From the NCBI GenBank assembly GCA_030544215.1, contig JARZZO010000003.1, forward strand, positions 50,388,045-50,452,044: a DNA stretch of 64,000 nucleotides. The letters are read 5' to 3'. The notes beneath the pieces were generated by a model. The model searched no databases and was not told the origin of the DNA. It worked only from the letters and a program-made list of their open reading frames with translations. The stretch is from Zantedeschia hybrid cultivar. Lineage: Eukaryota > Streptophyta > Magnoliopsida > Alismatales > Araceae. Made by a program: the position numbers and the translations under genes. Each line of letters starts with the position of its first letter. Positions within the stretch are counted from its first letter, which is position 1. Positions 43,926-54,700 of the stretch are shown one piece after another.

Positions 43926-44689
43926 GTTAAAGAATCGATCAGTATGGTACAAAGACCAGTGGAATCAGAAAGTTTATAAACTCGAATTTTCTTATTAGTA
44001 TGGATAACTTAATTTCAAGCCCATTACTGCACACACTGACACGTTTGATTCGTGAGTAACAAGAGATGACAAGTCTTAAAGAATATCAAAAGCTTGACTG
44101 AAAGTGTAAAGTATAAATCATTCTTTTTAAAGCAAAAATTCTGTTTTATACTCGGCCCATGATGTCGGAACGAGGCTTAGAATAGACTACCAAGAATACC
44201 CGCCATCTTAGTAGGAGGCCGTCATAAAAAAAAAGGGGGAGATCCGTCCCGAAGAGGAAAAAGAAAAAAAGAAAAGAAAAGCAAAAAGGCAAAAACCCAA
44301 ATGTCAAATCAAAAGGCCATTACATTACAAACGTTACAACAAGGCCATGAAATGAAATGAAAGGGAACGCAAGGTCGATAAATACCCCGGAAAGAAATGA
44401 CCGAACCCCAACAGATATTAGGGTAGAAAAGGGACATCTTTTTAAGTCTCCGGAACCTTCTCATGGGCTTTCTAAACTTATTCATCTTTTCTTTCTAAAG
44501 AGATGTACTCCAAACTTAAGGAATGGCTTAGATCGACTAAGGGTCAAATCATCAAATGGGATCACGAATCGAAACACAAATTCAAACACGATAGGTTTAA
44601 GTTGAGTTGTTAAAGAACAATTTGGGAATTAAGTTAATAAATGAATATGATCTTTTGATCTAAGTACCTTGCTGATCTTTTAGTCAAAA

Positions 44690-44960
44690 ATCCAAAAATT
44701 ACATAAGTCAAAAATCCAAAAAAAAAATTACAAAAAATTACATAAGTCAAAAATCCAAAAAAAAAATTACAAAAAAATTACATAAGTCAAAAATCAAAAA
44801 AATACATATATCAAAAATCCAAAAAAATACATATGTCAAAAATCCAAAAAAATACATACATCAAAAAAAAAAAAAAAAAAAATACATATGTCAAAAAAAA
44901 AAAAAAAAAAAAGCATATATCTCAAAACCCCAAACAAAAATGAATATTTCAAAACAACAA
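44690..44960. repeat. A-rich tandem repeats
   Basis: Short degenerate repeats of the type TACATAAGTCAAAAATCC with long A runs, about 30-40 nt apart. Element B has a related A-rich repeat tract at 10660-10800, which is where its junction with the copia array lies. Confidence 0.75.
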
Positions 44961-45090
44961 AAATATTTTAGTTAGCATTTGCTTGTTGCATTTAGTGTGT
45001 TTCATTCCCTTTTATTTTCAGCGAGCATTTGTCTGCTTGTATGTTGCACTTTGCTTAAGTTTGATTATTCTCATTACCTTTGTTAATAAA

Positions 45091-45164
45091 GGCTATGCCC
45101 CTTGACCCTTCTATCAAGGATAGGATCAAGTAGTCGGTTACTTAACCAGGCAAGGGGCTAAGCC
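45091..45164. other. conserved stem-loop, cassette-free form
   Basis: Arms 45091-45104 and 45151-45164 pair over 14 nt with two mismatches. It is the counterpart of 632-693 in element A. In A the antisense cassette follows; here the ordinary 3' region follows. Confidence 0.7.
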
Positions 45165-45265
45165 TAAATAGATACTTAACATATTTGTTCAAGTCATATA
45201 CAGGACACAAGGCATTGGTAAAGTTGGAATTCGAGTAGAGAACAGTCAGAAACCTGTTTCTGTGA

Positions 45266-45335
45266 GTGAAAGGCGTCGAGGAGCACTGACGCGTTTCAAC
45301 GTTAAATGGCGTCTGCGCGACACGACGTGTTTTAG
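45266..45335. repeat. two hairpin units in the gypsy 3' region
   Basis: Units 45266-45299 (GTGAAAGGCGTC, spacer, GACGCGTTTCAA) and 45302-45335 (TTAAATGGCGTC, spacer, GACGTGTTTTAG), both with 10-nt spacers and 2 nt apart. They correspond in position to 29559-29622 of element B. Confidence 0.88.
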
Positions 45336-46099
45336 CTTTTCTATGATTTACCTGAAGTTTTGTGGTTTTTGATGTTTAAGTTGAATATTTTGTTTGGAAT
45401 TATTAATAATTTTGATTGCAGAAAATTCAAGAAACCTTTGTAAAGCTGGAAAATATCAAGAAGATCCCACTGTGGGAGTCAAGAAGTCCTGACCGTGGCT
45501 AAAAAGACGGTTATTTCTACCCTTGTACTACTTTCATGTAGTTAATTTATATTTTATTTGACTTTATATTTTTCTTTTAGCCCAGCATGCATCATGTAGG
45601 ACTTTGAAATCATTGTGATAAGAATTAATTATTGATTAAGTTTCAGACCATTAAATCAAACAATTTCAACATGATATGAAATATTCCATTCTGAATTGAG
45701 TATCTTGATTATCTTTGAGGTTCGCTTGAAGATATCCTTGGAATTCTATCCTTGATTGGATTCTTTATCCAATATTTCTTGTTTTCTTTTAAGATCCGTC
45801 ATGGCTGTAGAACGTCCACATTGGCTGGCAAACGCTCCCCATGATGAAACCTACAGTGTCTACGACCTGAGGTACTTCCCACTCCGAGGAGGTTGATCGA
45901 CCTTATTTTATTTCCTTGTCTACCTCATCCAGACAGGATTGATTCCATTGATCTCATTGAGCTATCTTCATTGATGATTTCGAGAAAAATTCCAATCATG
46001 TGATGTTAAGAGCGTGTCTCATCACACCTTGGCATCACCTTTTCAGTACATTCCATTCCATTTCACTCCCTTGCAAAGACGATGCCAAGGTGAGGCAGC

Positions 46100-47432
46100 T
46101 GTAGACACGCTAAATTTGACGTCATTTTGAGTAAATTTCATATCATATAATAATGCCTCAGAATGGTCTGATATTTAACCATTGATTAATTTTTATTAAT
46201 ATTTTTGAGTGTCGGGTTGAACAGACATGTTTAAGTTAATCAATTGAATTGATTTTAACTCAAATTTCAGTTAAAATATGCATAATCCTAAAAGGCGTCG
46301 ACCCATGTGGACGCGGTTTAGAGTTTATTCCTATTTTAACATTTAAATTTGAATTTTAATTAATTGATTTATTAGCTAAAAGGCGTCTGTGAAGGTCGAC
46401 GCGATTTAGGTTTCCTAAGCTATTTTAACTTCTCTTCCGGATGTTTATCCTTATCTTAATTAGTGTAAAAGACGTCTACACACGTGGACGCGTTTTAGCT
46501 AATAAAGATAAAGATAAGTTTTCCCGGATATTTATCCTTATCTTAATTAAATCTGAAAGGCGTCAGCCATGGTGGACGCGTTTTAGATAATTACAGATAA
46601 AGATGAATTAATCAGTAATTATCTGTCGATTAAGGTAGATAAATCCTAGATTTTTCTATGTTAATCGCGAACGCAGAAAATGCCTATAAATACCTTGCAT
46701 CTCAAGGAGTTTAAAAAAAAGAGAGAGAGAATTATTGAGCCTCAGCGTTATAGCAATTTGAAGATCGGAGCAACCACGTCGGAACGCCGGAGCGCTGCCA
46801 TTTCCAGAAGTCGGCATCCTTCTTTAAGATCTTCATCTCTTCAAAGCTTCAACCAACTGGACTGTGCATAAGTTTTTCATATCTGAATTTCATTTCACAT
46901 ATTCATTAGTTTCATTTTCATATTCACTTCATGCAACACACACCACAGCATCAATCTTCCAAAACCTATTTGTTCTAAAGGGGTTTCAAAGCCATTTAAA
47001 CAAGTGAGTTGCTGTTTAAACATGTTTATAATCATGGTTAGCTTTGATATTATTTCTATTTAGATTCTCATCAGTATTTCTTCTCTATTTTTCTGCTTCT
47101 TTGTCTCTGCTGCACTCAACAACAACTGGGCATAAAGATCAAAAGGGGGAAATCAAGCACAAAGCTAGGAGGACTTCTGGACGATCCTCAACTTCAACAG
47201 CAAGAACAAAAGAACAAGAAAGGGCTCTCTTTCTTCAGCCGGCTGAAGGAGGGGAACCAAGGACTCAATCTTCCGCGTTCAAACAGGTAGGCGATCAAAT
47301 CTCTTTTGAAGCTTTTTAGTTAAAAGTTTCTGGCGATCACTGCACCTTAGTTGCATTTTTTTTAATAGGTTAATTTACCCTAAACAACATAGTTTTTTCA
47401 CATAAATCACACGAGCATTTTCAGCACCTACA
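46100..47432 (+). repeat. 3' LTR of the complete gypsy element
   Basis: 1,333 bp, collinear with the 5' LTR at a constant offset of 13009. The TATA box is at 46685-46692 and hairpin units at 46288, 46376, 46465 and 46553. The differences from the 5' LTR that I found are single-base changes only. Confidence 0.95.
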
Positions 47433-47437
47433 AGAAC

Positions 47438-47860
47438 GTAGCGGAAACAAAAACAAAATACCGTCCGATGCTCGCAGATCCGTTTCGGAATGAAAATCGG
47501 AAATCAAAAATCGGTTGTGATCACATCACACTGCGTGGATTCGAATCCGCGGCCGTTTCGGTTCCGTCGAGGCAATACCGCTAGCTGCACAAGTGTCCGA
47601 CCTCTAGCGGTATCCACGGGATCCTCCACGGTGGTTCGTCCTCGCTCCATCGTCCAGATTAGCTCACTCGCTGGAGATCCGTCGTCGCAACGACGTCCGA
47701 AAACCCACGGACGGGAATTCCCGACTTTCAAGATTTGCGCGTGGCGAAGACGGGACAGCGCCCGGCGCACAGAAAGGGGCGCCCAGAGGAGGAGGAGAGA
47801 GAGGAGGACGACCACCCTTGAGAGCTCCTGGAGCTTGGCCTAAGGTTTCTCAATAGTGCG
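47438..47860 (-). repeat. copia E LTR, second piece
   Basis: It resembles 13540-13930 of the copia LTR, with the CGGATTCGAATCCGC..GGTTCCGTCG, CCTCTAGCG..TCCACG and AGCTTGGCC stretches in order. It is split from its third piece (50615-51736) by a solo LTR that duplicated GTGCG (47856-47860). Confidence 0.8.
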
Positions 47861-47946
47861 TGTAAGGACTGAGATTTCGGGTACAGTATTCGGGTTCGGG
47901 CCGGATCCCTTGGTTTGGACCCTGTGGGGGGTCTTGAGATTGCTGA

Positions 47947-48271
47947 CTGAATGGCGTCAGCACTGCTCGACGCCTTTCAAAAGGCGTCAGGTTGTGTGGA
48001 CGCCATTTAGGTCTGTTGGTTATTGCGCCACGTGGGCGGGTTTCGGGCCGCGAGAGTACGGCCCCGGTCACATCGTCTGAACGGCGTCCACGTTGGTCGA
48101 CGTGATTCAGACTGTGACCTCTGCGATGTCAGGGTGCGGCGCCAGAGCGTTGTCAGTACGGCCTGTCCTGTCGTCTGAACGGCGTCCACGGTGGGCGACG
48201 CGTTTCAGACCGCTGTCAGTACGGCCGTCCTGTCAGACTGATAGGCGTCTGCCTCGATCGACGCGTTTTAG
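47947..48271. repeat. five hairpin units in the 2.75-kb solo LTR, first cluster
   Basis: Unit starts are 47947, 47977, 48077, 48175 and 48238, all 34 nt with 10-nt spacers. Arms include CTGAATGGCGTC/GACGCCTTTCAA, CTGAACGGCGTC/GACGTGATTCAG, CTGAACGGCGTC/GACGCGTTTCAG and CTGATAGGCGTC/GACGCGTTTTAG. The first two overlap by 4 nt. Confidence 0.92.
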
Positions 48272-48816
48272 CGGGATTCAGATTGACTCCGCGAGCCTCC
48301 CCTTCTTTCCCTCATTCTCGCCTTCTCTCTCTCTCTCCTCGCCCTCTCCGCCCTCTCCGACGCCCTTCTTCCCCTTCCCTTCCTCTCCTTCCTCTTCCAC
48401 CACTCCAACACCACCTTACCACTCACCTCTACCTCCACCACTTCCTTCGCGGTGTTCCACTCTCCGGACGGCGGTCGACGTCCAGGCAGAGTGGCGGCGT
48501 CCTCGAGGGTACCGGCGGCGGTGTACGGTGCGGCGGGACGGCGGCACGGAGCTTGGCAGAGTTCAAGAACCGGTAGGGAGACGAACCTTGCATGTGTTGC
48601 TCGTGATTTCCTTGGCATGGCATGTTATGATTTGGGTTAGAATGAACATGTTTAGGGGGTGTTCTTGTGGGTATGGCCGTGCTCGTGAACGTGGTTTTGT
48701 AGCATGCTTGTGGTAGATGGTTTCCTCTTCCTTCCCCGTCTTTTTGGGGCTTTTTCGGGGTGTTTGGGGTTAAGGGTGAGACCCTCGGGTTGAACCAGGA
48801 AACCTGGTTTCTGGCG

Positions 48817-49173
48817 CTAAATGGCGTCGTGCCTGGTCGACGCCTTTCCGAAAGACGTCTGGTCAGTACGACGCGTTTTAGGGCAGAAACCTCCCTGTTC
48901 GAGGTTTCCTGAGTTAGGGGTTCTGCGCTAAATGACGTCATGTATGGACGACGCCTTTCAGAAGGACGTCGGGCCATCATGACGCCATTTAGGCAAGAAA
49001 TGCCCCCGTTTAAGGGTTCTGAAATCTGGATTTCTGGGTTGAATGGCGTCTGGCGACCCTGACGCGTTTTAAACGGCGGCTTCACTGGTGGACGCGTTTT
49101 AAGCGATAATCTGGCTTTTAATAAACCTGTCTGAGGGTCTTGAATGGCGTCGACCTCGGTCGACGCGATTCAA
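48817..49173. repeat. seven hairpin units in the 2.75-kb solo LTR, second cluster
   Basis: Unit starts are 48817, 48848, 48928, 48959, 49039, 49069 and 49140. Six form three overlapping pairs (starts 30-31 nt apart), with pairs about 111 nt apart. Arms change together: CTAAAT..ATTTAG in some, TTGAAT..ATTCAA in the last, TTAAAC..TTTTAA in another. Confidence 0.92.
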
Positions 49174-50614
49174 GACAGGAATGTTTAAATCCTTTTTTTT
49201 CATGCGTGTTTCACAGTGGGATGTTCAAATGCATGCTTTGGGTTGTATACTGAGACAGAGGACTTCTGCGTGAGTGGAATTACATCACCTGTGTGTGTGT
49301 GTGTGTGTGCGCTTTAGCTATATACTGAGACTGAGGTTTACTGTGCGAATAGAATCATGTTATATGTGTGGTTGTGTTATGCGAATGTGGATCGGGTTAA
49401 CTGTGGTTTACGTCTGTCACCATGGGCCGATGGGAGAAGGGCCATGGTGTCTGTGGAGTGGTGCATGTTGTGTTTTACCCTTGGCTGAGAAAAGCATAAC
49501 CACCTTGAGCCCGTCGGGCCGGAGTAGCTGGTGTGCTACCCGAGGGGTTGTTGTTTGGCCTCAGCGGGTCGGGGTTTCCCTTGGTTGTCGTGACAGCTTC
49601 TGGCGTGTTTCTTGCTGTGGAGCTGGTGGTGTTACTGGTAGGAGTTGGTTTACCCTTTAGCCATTGGGCCTGATGTGACCTTTGATCAAGGTTACGAGTG
49701 GTACCTATAGCCCTTTGGCCTGACACAGCCAGGGAGAGTTGGGTTTGTGGGTAGTTCCTGTAGCTTCGGCTTGACGGGGGTTCGCCGGTCCCCAGGGCCC
49801 TCCTGAAGCGCTGAGGCCTAGCGTGGAGGCAATCCGGACGATAGGACAGTAGTCTAGACTGCTTGTGTGCACACGTAGCTGGCAGTGGCGGTACACTGGT
49901 TCCAGCTAGTCCTAGTTTGACTCACTGCCTCACCCTACAGTGCCCCGGAACACTGTAGGGGCGGACAGGCATGAGCTGTGGTGGTAGTGTTGGGAGGCGA
50001 CGTTTGACTTCGGTCGACAGTGTGGTTCAGTCGCTTCGTGGACTTTGGCTGTGAGTCGTGACTCTGTGTTGGGTTCTTCGGGTTGCTTAGAATGGTTCTT
50101 GTTACACTGCTTACCGTGCGTTTCATATCAGAGTTGGGTGCTGTGTTTACTGCTTTACTTAATTGCCATATATTCTTGTTGTTACACTGGTGGGTGTGTG
50201 AGTGGGAGGCAGGGGATCGGATGATCCCTACTGAGCCCATTTCTGGTGTGGCTCACTCCCTGCGGTTTCAGGTGTGGACCTCGAGGCGAGCGGAAGCGTG
50301 GTGTCTTCTTGGTGTGCGGACCAGCAGCTGTCTTAGTTCCGGAGTATGCCCCGATGTTGTTGTACTTCCTTCTGCCTGTACTTATTTAATTGTTGGACAT
50401 GTAATTATTGTTGGACTGTATATGGACATTGTTATTTTCCTTCCTGCGCACTTGCTTACCTTGGTAGTCCGTGAGATTGCTATATTTAGCCTTGTTTAGC
50501 ACTTACTCCTCCAGATGTGTTGTGTGAGATCCGGGCGTGAACCCGCAGTTAATGGGCCGACATCCATTTAGTGACCGGGTCTCCGGTCATAGGATGGCAG
50601 GTCGTTACAGTGCG

Positions 50615-51736
50615 TATATATTAAGTCGGCGCGACTTTTCATAAAAGTTCCCGACTTAATATAAATCCCACTTAAGTACCACCGACTGAGAATCATTTTG
50701 CGTATGACCCTCTAGGCCCATTAACTAGTCTGGTTTTCAGTCCGTTAAGTCCAATAACATTTTATTGACTTATTGTAATCAATTAATATATGATATTTAA
50801 TTAATTACTTAATCGAATTAACCTCTCATGTAAATTTGACTAAACTTCCGATCAAGTTGGGTGCCAAGCAACACCGCATGATTCCGGAAGATAATGTGGT
50901 TCAGCAACCCACTCATGGAACCTGTCCGTCTATAGTTACCGCGTGGCTATAATCCTTCGTTCACACAATGCTCTCGAGTTAACCTAGGATATGGTCAACT
51001 GTCAAACCCTAGATGATCAACTCACTTGAATTAGACTCCGCTGTATAATATCCGAAAACACTTTTTCTGATATTGTGTCTGCTCTAGCCAGAGATTCTTG
51101 CAAATCTATTCTAGAGTATTTTCTCTCAAGTTACTTAAGAGCGAATGATCCTTTATTGAACACACAATCACCTTCGAAGGTCTTCTGTTGGACCCGATCC
51201 TTGACTATTAGAAATCCCGTGGATAGGGATTCGTAAGTCAAGGTCAAAGTCCAGAAGTCCACCGACAAGGTGTCTTTGGTGTCTCAAGTCTAAGGATCAA
51301 TCACGCCACTGTGACGATGAATCAAGCCAGTTGATAGTCAGGTAAATTACCATTCAACGATTCATATCGGATCAGTTCAGTGAACTCATTCCCCAATGAG
51401 CACCTACAGGTTCTCCATAGTGTCTCCACACAAGTGACTAACAAGATCAGTTACCCTCATCGTATGAGCTGGAATAACCTATACTAGTCTTACCAGATGT
51501 TTGATGTCCTTCTCAAACATCCTACGACTAAGAACAATTAAGAATATCTGTTTATAAGTCATCAGTCTTATTATTATGATCTCATCATAATCTGATGACT
51601 ATTGCATACATTCATGGACTTCATTATGAGTACTTATAAATACACTAGTCTACATAACGAAATAAATGTCATTTATTAATGAACTAGATTGTAATTGGTG
51701 CCTTATAATTGGCTTAGTAGACACATATATCCATCA
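50615..51736 (-). repeat. copia E LTR, third piece
   Basis: It aligns with about 13960-15068 of the copia LTR: the TATTAAGTCGGCGCG region, the GACCCTCTAGGCCCA tract, and the terminal TTGGCTTAGTAGACAC..CATCA. It is directly followed by ATCTCCCACTTGG, the reverse complement of the polypurine tract. With 33060-33090 and 47438-47860 it forms one LTR of about 1.57 kb. Confidence 0.8.
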
Positions 51737-54700
51737 ATCTCCCACTTGGACTCAAGCCAATCACCTTTGCATTTGATCTTCGTCAAATCTAGGTGATGTT
51801 CACATCAAGTTTGTGACTAAGGCTCGGTCGGGGATCTGTTAAATCATTCAAATAATTTCCATTACGTTAGTTTCTCTTAATTCTTTGTCTCTTAACTTGT
51901 GAAAGGGCCTCAGAATATTTTACAACTTCTGATGAGACTATGGCTCGACTACAAAATTGATCGTTCCCACTGTTGTCCTACAACAAAGGGACATGATCGG
52001 AGACCTTTTAGAACTACATATAGTTCGGGGATGAACTCTTTCATCCATACTGTTCTAGTAACACTATAATCTGTTTATGACGCCATCTTATCAACGAGTT
52101 CTGGGTTAGAACCTTTCCAATCCACTCCATACGTTCTATCAACAGTATTAGTTATAATCATGTCAGTAGTGGTTTCTAGCTTGGAACTCTTCCAATCTAC
52201 TACTTTCTGATTAAAAGATAAAATCCAAGTCTTGACTTAAAATTTGAGTCAATGTGACTCATAGTTTCAAATCATCCTCTCCATATACAGGAATGCATCC
52301 TTAGCACTTCTCAAGTACTTAGTGATGTGTTTCACTCCTTCTATCAAGGTCCCCATGTATCCTTCAAGGGAACCTTTCTTTAAAGAAATAAATTCTATAT
52401 CTCAACAATTGAGACTTATTATGGAATTTATGTGAAACATTTTGACATACAGGTTAAGGTAACATCCTCATCGATCTATCTTAATAGATTCGTATTTCCA
52501 ATACGTAGAATGTTATTGTTGGGTTCGCGGCATTTCTCCGGATCGCAAAATGCAGCAGAAGAAAATATCTACGATCCGATTCCCGTTTCGAAAATCTAAA
52601 AACCAGATTATCGGATAATCAATTCTTACCGTGCGCGGATTCAAATCCGTGACCGATCGGTTCCGTCGGTGTGACATCGCAAGCCACGCAAGTGCTCGGC
52701 CTCTAGCGGAGTCCACGCGATCCTCCTCGCGGTGGATATCCTCACGGTTCCTCGTTCTTCACAGCCTACGAAACCTTCGCCGTTCGCCGTAACGATCACC
52801 ACAACGCACGGACGATTTTCCGTCGAACGGGAGTCGGAGAAGCGGCGGAGAAAACCCGTGGATGCGGGATCGTCTAGGGCGCTAAAGAGAGAGAGGAAGA
52901 GAGGAGGGGGCGGCTAGGGTTAGCAACAGCTTTGCCTACTCAGCCCGTTCGGTACATTTTATATTAACCGCGCGGTTTTTCATAAAAATCCCAGTTTATA
53001 TAAAATCCACTTATTTATCCATCGTCTTGAGAATCATTTGCGTGTGTCCCTCTAGGCCCAATAACCAGTCTGATTAATGGCCCAATAAGCCCAGTGACTC
53101 CCCACTGGCATGATTAATCAATTAATAACTCATATTAATTAATTAATCAATCGAATCAATGTCGCACATCAAATTCGATCAGGCCTCCGATCATGTTGGG
53201 TGCCAAGCAACACCGCGTGAACCTAGACGATATCGGGGTTAAGTAACCCACTCTTGGAACCTTTCCACCGACAATTATCACATAGATATAATCCTTCAAT
53301 CATTCAATGCTCTCGAGTCAACTTAGGATATGGTTTATCGTCAAACCCTAACTGGTCGACTCACTTGGATTGGATGCTACCGTATAATATCGAAAAACTC
53401 TTTTCCCGATATTATCGTCTGCCCTGGCTAGAGACTTCCGCGCATCCTTCCTAGAGCATTCTCTCTCAAAGTACCGAGAGCGAATGATTCCTTATTGACA
53501 CTCAATTTCCTTAGACGGTATTCCGCTGTACCCGATCCTTCGCTGTTTAAAATCCCGTGGTTAGAGATTTATAAACCAAGGTCAAAGCACAGAAGTTCAT
53601 CGACAATGTGTCATCGGTGTCTCAGGTTCGAGGACCATCTACGCAACTACGACAATTGAATCAAGCTGGTTGATAGTAAGGTACAATACCATCCAGCGAT
53701 TCAGTCGGATCAGTTCAGTGAACTCATTCTCTAATGAGCACCTACAAATTCGCCTTATTGTCTCCACACAAGTGACTATGAGATCAGTTGCCCTCATCTT
53801 ATGAGCGGGAGAAATCTATACTAGTTTAACTGGATATCCGATGTCCTTCTCAGATATCTTCCGACTAGAAACTATTAAGAATATGTATGTTTAAGTAATC
53901 AGTCTCACTAGTATGATCTCATCATAATCTGATCATTATCGCACATATTCACGGACTTAATTATGAGACGATAATAATACGAACTTACACATAATGAAAT
54001 AATGTCATTATATTAATAAATGAACGAGATTACAAAGTCATATTGGCTTGTAGGCCACCTAAGACTAACAGTTATAACCTAACCCATTATAGAAGAATAC
54101 ATGGTTAATAATACTTTTACTGATAGTAACCTCCTGATGTCATTCTTAATGACTTTGATGTTATTATCACAAAACATCACCAATGCGACCGTGCTCCCAC
54201 TGTCCTCCTTGTACACACACAATCCGTGGTCATTCTTAATGATCACTTGGTGTTTGACCATTAGGTAAAAACTCTAATTGCAACTTTGGGAAGATTCAGT
54301 TTGATTCAAAATTAATATTTTTGAAATCATAACATGCTTCCTGGATATTCTAAAAGCTCTAAAGTTGTATCATATATATATATATTCCTCAATCACATTG
54401 AGGGAATGTTTTTAATATCCAACTGCCTTCTCATCATCATGATAGGCAATATTGGCAAGTAAAATTCTACTAAACTTATTTTGGTAACCATTGAGGAAAA
54501 CTTGTCCAAGTCAACACGTTGACCATGATCATTTCCTTTAGATTACCATATAAGTTTTAAGTAATGCATTTGAACTAATCTTCATTCTGAAGATTTACTT
54601 GCTTATGAGAAGTACAATTCCCTCGAGCAATACTATCAAATTCCGAACTTAATAGGTGTTATGGACTATGGCTTAGCAGTCTTAACTTCTTGCCAATTTC

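Larger units (their letters stand above)
43926..46099 (+). other. gypsy 3' non-coding region
   Basis: No coding region is supported. It holds a purine run (A9 then GGGGGAGA) at about 44226-44243 that resembles a polypurine tract but is 1.86 kb from the LTR, A-rich tandem repeats (TTACATAAGTCAAAAATCC) at 44690-44960, the stem-loop at 45091-45164 and two 34-nt hairpin units. The sequence directly before the LTR (AAGGTGAGGCAGC) is only partly purine. Confidence 0.7.
33091..47432 (+). mobile_element. complete Ty3/gypsy (Tat-like) element, 14.3 kb
   Basis: Both LTRs are 1,333 bp and start TGTAGACACGC, end CCTACA. The flanks are AGAAC at 33086-33090 and AGAAC at 47433-47437, a perfect 5-bp target duplication. 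The order is LTR, leader, gag-protease, reverse transcriptase, two RNase H domains, integrase, 2.2-kb 3' region, LTR. The second RNase H places it in the Tat/Ogre lineage. By eye I found about eight substitutions between the LTRs, mostly transitions, so the insertion is fairly recent. The polyprotein nevertheless has four stops and one frame change. No antisense cassette is present. Confidence 0.95.
47861..50609 (+). repeat. 2.75-kb solo LTR (unclassified, probably gypsy)
   Basis: It begins TGTAAGGAC and ends GTCGTTACA, and is flanked by GTGCG on both sides (47856-47860 and 50610-50614), a perfect 5-bp target duplication inside a copia LTR. No internal LTR repeat, primer site, or gag/pol motif was found, so it is best read as a solo LTR. 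Terminal bases resemble Del/Tekay-type gypsy LTRs, but the lineage is uncertain. It carries twelve 34-nt hairpin units and a (TG)n tract near 49293-49310. The long open frame at 48093-48716 spans the hairpins and a CT-rich tract and is not a supported gene. Strand is arbitrary. Confidence 0.82.

Noticed and set aside
44226..44243. Purine run after integrase as the working polypurine tract
   Set aside because: It is about 1.86 kb from the 3' LTR, so it cannot be the terminal tract. It may be an internal tract or a relic; the LTR boundary is fixed by the target duplication.
48093..48716. 207-aa open frame in the 2.75-kb solo LTR
   Set aside because: It crosses two hairpin units and a CT-rich low-complexity tract and has no recognisable motif; overlapping frames are open on the other strand.
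49293..49310. (TG)n run as a functional site
   Set aside because: Short simple repeat with no context to support a role.
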